Source of the DNA: an uncultured Roseibium sp.
GTDB taxonomy: Bacteria; Pseudomonadota; Alphaproteobacteria; Rhizobiales; Stappiaceae
Direction of reading: 5' to 3'
DNA: 64,000 nucleotides
Assembly: GCF_963669205.1 (NCBI RefSeq)
Contig: NZ_OY769915.1
Span: 2,764,001 to 2,828,000, forward strand
Below are positions 61,800-64,000 of this stretch, one piece after another. A model generated the notes under the pieces. The model had not been told where the DNA came from. It made no database searches and worked only from the letters and a program-made list of their open reading frames with translations. A program made the position numbers and the translations under genes. Within the stretch, counting starts at the first letter, position 1, and every line of letters begins with the position of its first letter.

Positions 61800-62222
61800 A
61801 TGAAGCGTTACACGAAGCCGATCCATTTGCCCAAACCGCTGCCCAGCCGGTCAGCGGACAGTTCTCTTGCGCTGATTAATGTTGTCTTTCTGCTGTTGGT
61901 GTTTCTTCTGGTTTCCGGAACGTTGCGGCCGCCGTTGCCTGACGCATTCGAATGGGCCGAGACAACCGAAAACAAGGGTGAAGGACAGGTCCGCAACACT
62001 CTGGTGCTCACGCGCGCAGGTGACGTCTGGTTCGAGGGCGCGGTCCTCGATGAGGCAGGAGTGAACGATTTCCTGGAAGGCCTTGGCGGGGGCATCGACA
62101 CCTTGTCGGTTCAGGTCGACCGGCATGCACAAATGAAAGACGTTGCACGTCTTGCCGGGACGCTTCGCACCGCCGGAATAGCAAGGCTGAGTTTCGTCAC
62201 GATCGAGGCGGAAGATCCGTGA
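61800..62222 (+). CDS. ExbD/TolR-like membrane protein with Asn at the usual TM aspartate
   Basis: A 140-residue protein with an N-terminal cytoplasmic stretch, one TM (about 22-42, SLALINVVFLLLVFLLVSGT) and a periplasmic alpha/beta domain, the ExbD/TolR layout. The invariant proton-path Asp of ExbD (LIDV) is Asn27 here (LINV). The adjacent Asp20 could compensate, or this is a subclass. No ExbB/TolQ is encoded in the window. Its stop overlaps the GTG start of the TonB-like gene (GTGA), which points to a working pair. It lies 36 bases after ppkA. Confidence 0.78.
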   Translation: MKRYTKPIHLPKPLPSRSADSSLALINVVFLLLVFLLVSGTLRPPLPDAFEWAETTENKGEGQVRNTLVLTRAGDVWFEGAVLDEAGVNDFLEGLGGGIDTLSVQVDRHAQMKDVARLAGTLRTAGIARLSFVTIEAEDP

Positions 62223-64000
62223 CGGCTGCCGTCTACAATCTTGCCGGTGAAGCGCGCATCCCGGCCTATGTCTGGACGGCCGTTCTCGGCGTTTCCGTCG
62301 CCGCGCATGTCGCGCTTCTTGTCTACGGGATTTCGCTGACGTTCAACGAGGATGCGCAGGACCCGGACATCACACAGACGGAAATCGTCATCGAAAGCGA
62401 CGAACTGGTTTTCGAGACCGCAGAAGAGGTCCAGTCCGTGGTTGCTGAGGCCGCACAGCCCGATGCGGTCGCGCCGCAAGCTGCCGGCCAGACCGCTCTT
62501 CAACCTGTTTTACCCGAGGACATCCAACAGGCGCTGACACCGTCCGTCTCCGAACTGCAACCGGCCCAGATTGAGGCCGTCCGTCCTGTTGAAAGTGAAA
62601 CAGCAGTTTCCAGCGCGGTATCGCCGAGCGTTCAGGATTCAGTCGAGGCCGGGACAGCGCCGATTACACCAACGGAACAGGTTGCACCGGACAGGGTGGA
62701 AACGGTGGTGCAGCCGGCCGCAGAAGTTGCAGCTACGGCACCAGTTCAGCCGATCATCTCCGCCCGGCCGGAGACGGCGGTGCAGGTCGAACAAAACAGT
62801 TTGAGCATCGCTCCTCCCGACGCAACAGTGGTGACCGGTATTGCCTCTGATGTTGTTATCGTCGAAGCCGTTCCTGAAGATGTTCCGTCAGGTGCGAGCC
62901 AGCCTGAAACCATCGTCGCCGTTCCAAGCGTCGTTCCGGCCCAGACCGGCAGTGAAGTTGCCGTTGTAACGAGCGTCCAGCCGACCACCCAGGTCGAGCC
63001 GCAAACTGTCGATAGCGCGGTCCGGCCGCCGGCTTTGAGTGTTGCACCACCGGTCGAGGCGGTGACGGCGGCAACACGTCCGGCCCCGGTTACGCCCACG
63101 ACGAGTTCGGCGCCTGTGAGCGCTGTTACGCCGAATACAGGTGCTGTGCAGGCGATCACGTCGACGGAGGTTGTTCAAGACGTGGCCGTCGCAGCGAGCC
63201 CGCCGGTGAGCCGGGTCGAGAGCGAGACGGTCCCGGCGGCGAGTGCCAGCCCAGTGCAAGTGACACCCGGCAACGTGCAGGCAGTTGCACCGGCCGAAGA
63301 GCAGATTGCCGCGGTCCAGCCTTCGGAGATCATTTCACCTTCCGTGCTTCCGAGCGACCCGGAAACCTCCAGCGTGCCAACAGCGCCCACCGTCGCAGAC
63401 CCCGAGCCAAGCGTGCCGCCGGACGACGTGCCGACGATCGACCCTCTCGCGGAGGTAACTGCGTATGTGTCCGACTATGATATTGGCAGCTGTGCGCATA
63501 TCACCGTCCTGGCGGCCGGAACAGACACGGCTGAGATCCTTGCATTTGGGGTCGGTATTCCCCGTTTCTTGGAGTTCTACAGCAAGTTTCAGGGAACGCA
63601 GGGCTACGATCCGGACATGCAGGTGCGTCCGATTTCCAACGGACAGTGCGCTGTGCTCGATACGCTTGAAACCTCAAAGGGCATCGAAGCGCCCGGCCTA
63701 GTTCAACTGGCGAGTACAGACATCAGAAGCGGATCTCAATTGAGGGGCGTGATCCAGCGCGATTTGCCGATCGGACGTATTGCGCAGGCGGAAGCTGCCG
63801 GGCTGGAGTTGAACGGGAAGGGGCCTCCGGAACTCTACCTCATTGACAGGAACGGACAGATACACGATGCCCGAAAGTATGTTCGCCCGGAAAACAGCAC
63901 GGACAGAATTGGAGGATGGCGCTTCAGTTTTCCGGTCTCCTTTCCAGGCAACGAAGAGAATGAATACAGCCTGATCCTGACCATCTGGAACAGACCCAAG
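62219..64000 (+). CDS. TonB-like protein with long linker and PpkA-like C-terminal domain (partial, runs off window)
   Basis: An open frame from the GTG at 62219 to the window end without a stop (594 codons so far). Its N-terminal TM (about 17-40, VWTAVLGVSVAAHVALLVYG) carries S26-x-x-x-H30, the SxxxH signature of TonB/TolA. A Val/Pro/Ala/Glu-rich linker follows (about 45-405). From about 410 (VTAYVSDYDIGSCAHI) a folded domain starts with Cys425 and Cys477, matching the C-terminus of PpkA in order and Cys spacing. Translational coupling to the ExbD-like gene supports an energy-transducing pair. The end of the protein is unknown. Confidence 0.78.
   Translation, partial: MTAAVYNLAGEARIPAYVWTAVLGVSVAAHVALLVYGISLTFNEDAQDPDITQTEIVIESDELVFETAEEVQSVVAEAAQPDAVAPQAAGQTALQPVLPEDIQQALTPSVSELQPAQIEAVRPVESETAVSSAVSPSVQDSVEAGTAPITPTEQVAPDRVETVVQPAAEVAATAPVQPIISARPETAVQVEQNSLSIAPPDATVVTGIASDVVIVEAVPEDVPSGASQPETIVAVPSVVPAQTGSEVAVVTSVQPTTQVEPQTVDSAVRPPALSVAPPVEAVTAATRPAPVTPTTSSAPVSAVTPNTGAVQAITSTEVVQDVAVAASPPVSRVESETVPAASASPVQVTPGNVQAVAPAEEQIAAVQPSEIISPSVLPSDPETSSVPTAPTVADPEPSVPPDDVPTIDPLAEVTAYVSDYDIGSCAHITVLAAGTDTAEILAFGVGIPRFLEFYSKFQGTQGYDPDMQVRPISNGQCAVLDTLETSKGIEAPGLVQLASTDIRSGSQLRGVIQRDLPIGRIAQAEAAGLELNGKGPPELYLIDRNGQIHDARKYVRPENSTDRIGGWRFSFPVSFPGNEENEYSLILTIWNRPK

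Overview
The window is a contiguous, high-GC, gene-dense piece of an alphaproteobacterial chromosome. Protein content, codon use and the mix of sarcosine oxidase, glutathione-dependent formaldehyde oxidation, a Liv-type ABC transporter and a TssJ-less type VI secretion system (T6SS) fit the Hyphomicrobiales/Stappiaceae (Roseibium- or Labrenzia-like). That placement is inferred from protein character only. No rRNA, tRNA, CRISPR array, prophage or intact transposase was seen. 

Positions 1-24.6 kb are mostly metabolic and housekeeping. They hold recJ, a small membrane protein, a nitrilase-fold amidohydrolase, a NUDIX hydrolase and a convergent EEP-family phosphoesterase. A tightly overlapped soxBDAG operon (heterotetrameric sarcosine oxidase, minus strand) follows, with adhI and fghA (formaldehyde to formate, plus strand) across a 395-bp intergenic region. 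Sarcosine demethylation yields a one-carbon unit or formaldehyde, and the neighbours can carry formaldehyde to formate. Next come a DUF423 membrane protein whose stop lies inside a MITE, a Dcp-like peptidase, a PPOX-type flavoprotein, a five-gene HAAT/Liv ABC transporter, a ChaA-type cation/proton antiporter, an ornithine-cyclodeaminase-family enzyme and a two-domain GNAT protein. 

Positions 24.8-34.7 kb form an unusual plus-strand module of exported or membrane proteins. It consists of a caspase-fold protein with Sel1 repeats and a peptidoglycan-binding-like end, a Gly-rich lipoprotein, a second caspase-fold protein, a 264-bp MITE, a small exported FecR-like protein, a CHASE2-adenylate cyclase and a large M23 peptidase. 

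Positions 34.8-64 kb encode a T6SS in two divergent arms. The minus arm is ompA-like, tssA, tssB, tssC, hcp, tssE, tssF, tssG, tssH. The plus arm is vgrG, a gene of unknown function, tagH (FHA), tssK, tssL (with OmpA domain), tssM, tagF, pppA, ppkA, an ExbD-like gene and a TonB-like gene that runs off the window. TagH, TagF, PppA and PpkA make up the threonine-phosphorylation switch. No tssJ, PAAR or recognisable effector/immunity pair is present. 

Three observations tie the last two regions together. (1) CRP-type palindromes (TGTGA-N6-TCACA, perfect to two mismatches) lie before the caspase operon, the cyclase operon, tssB and in the ompA/vgrG divergent region, so cAMP made by the local CHASE2 cyclase could control the whole locus. 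(2) The C-termini of the kinase PpkA and the TonB-like protein appear to be the same periplasmic domain, with two cysteines exactly 52 residues apart in both. (3) An ExbD/TonB-like pair is translationally linked to the end of the T6SS regulatory operon. Two copies of a 264-bp TA-flanked MITE with about 32-bp terminal inverted repeats lie in opposite orientations at 12.2 and 29.6 kb.
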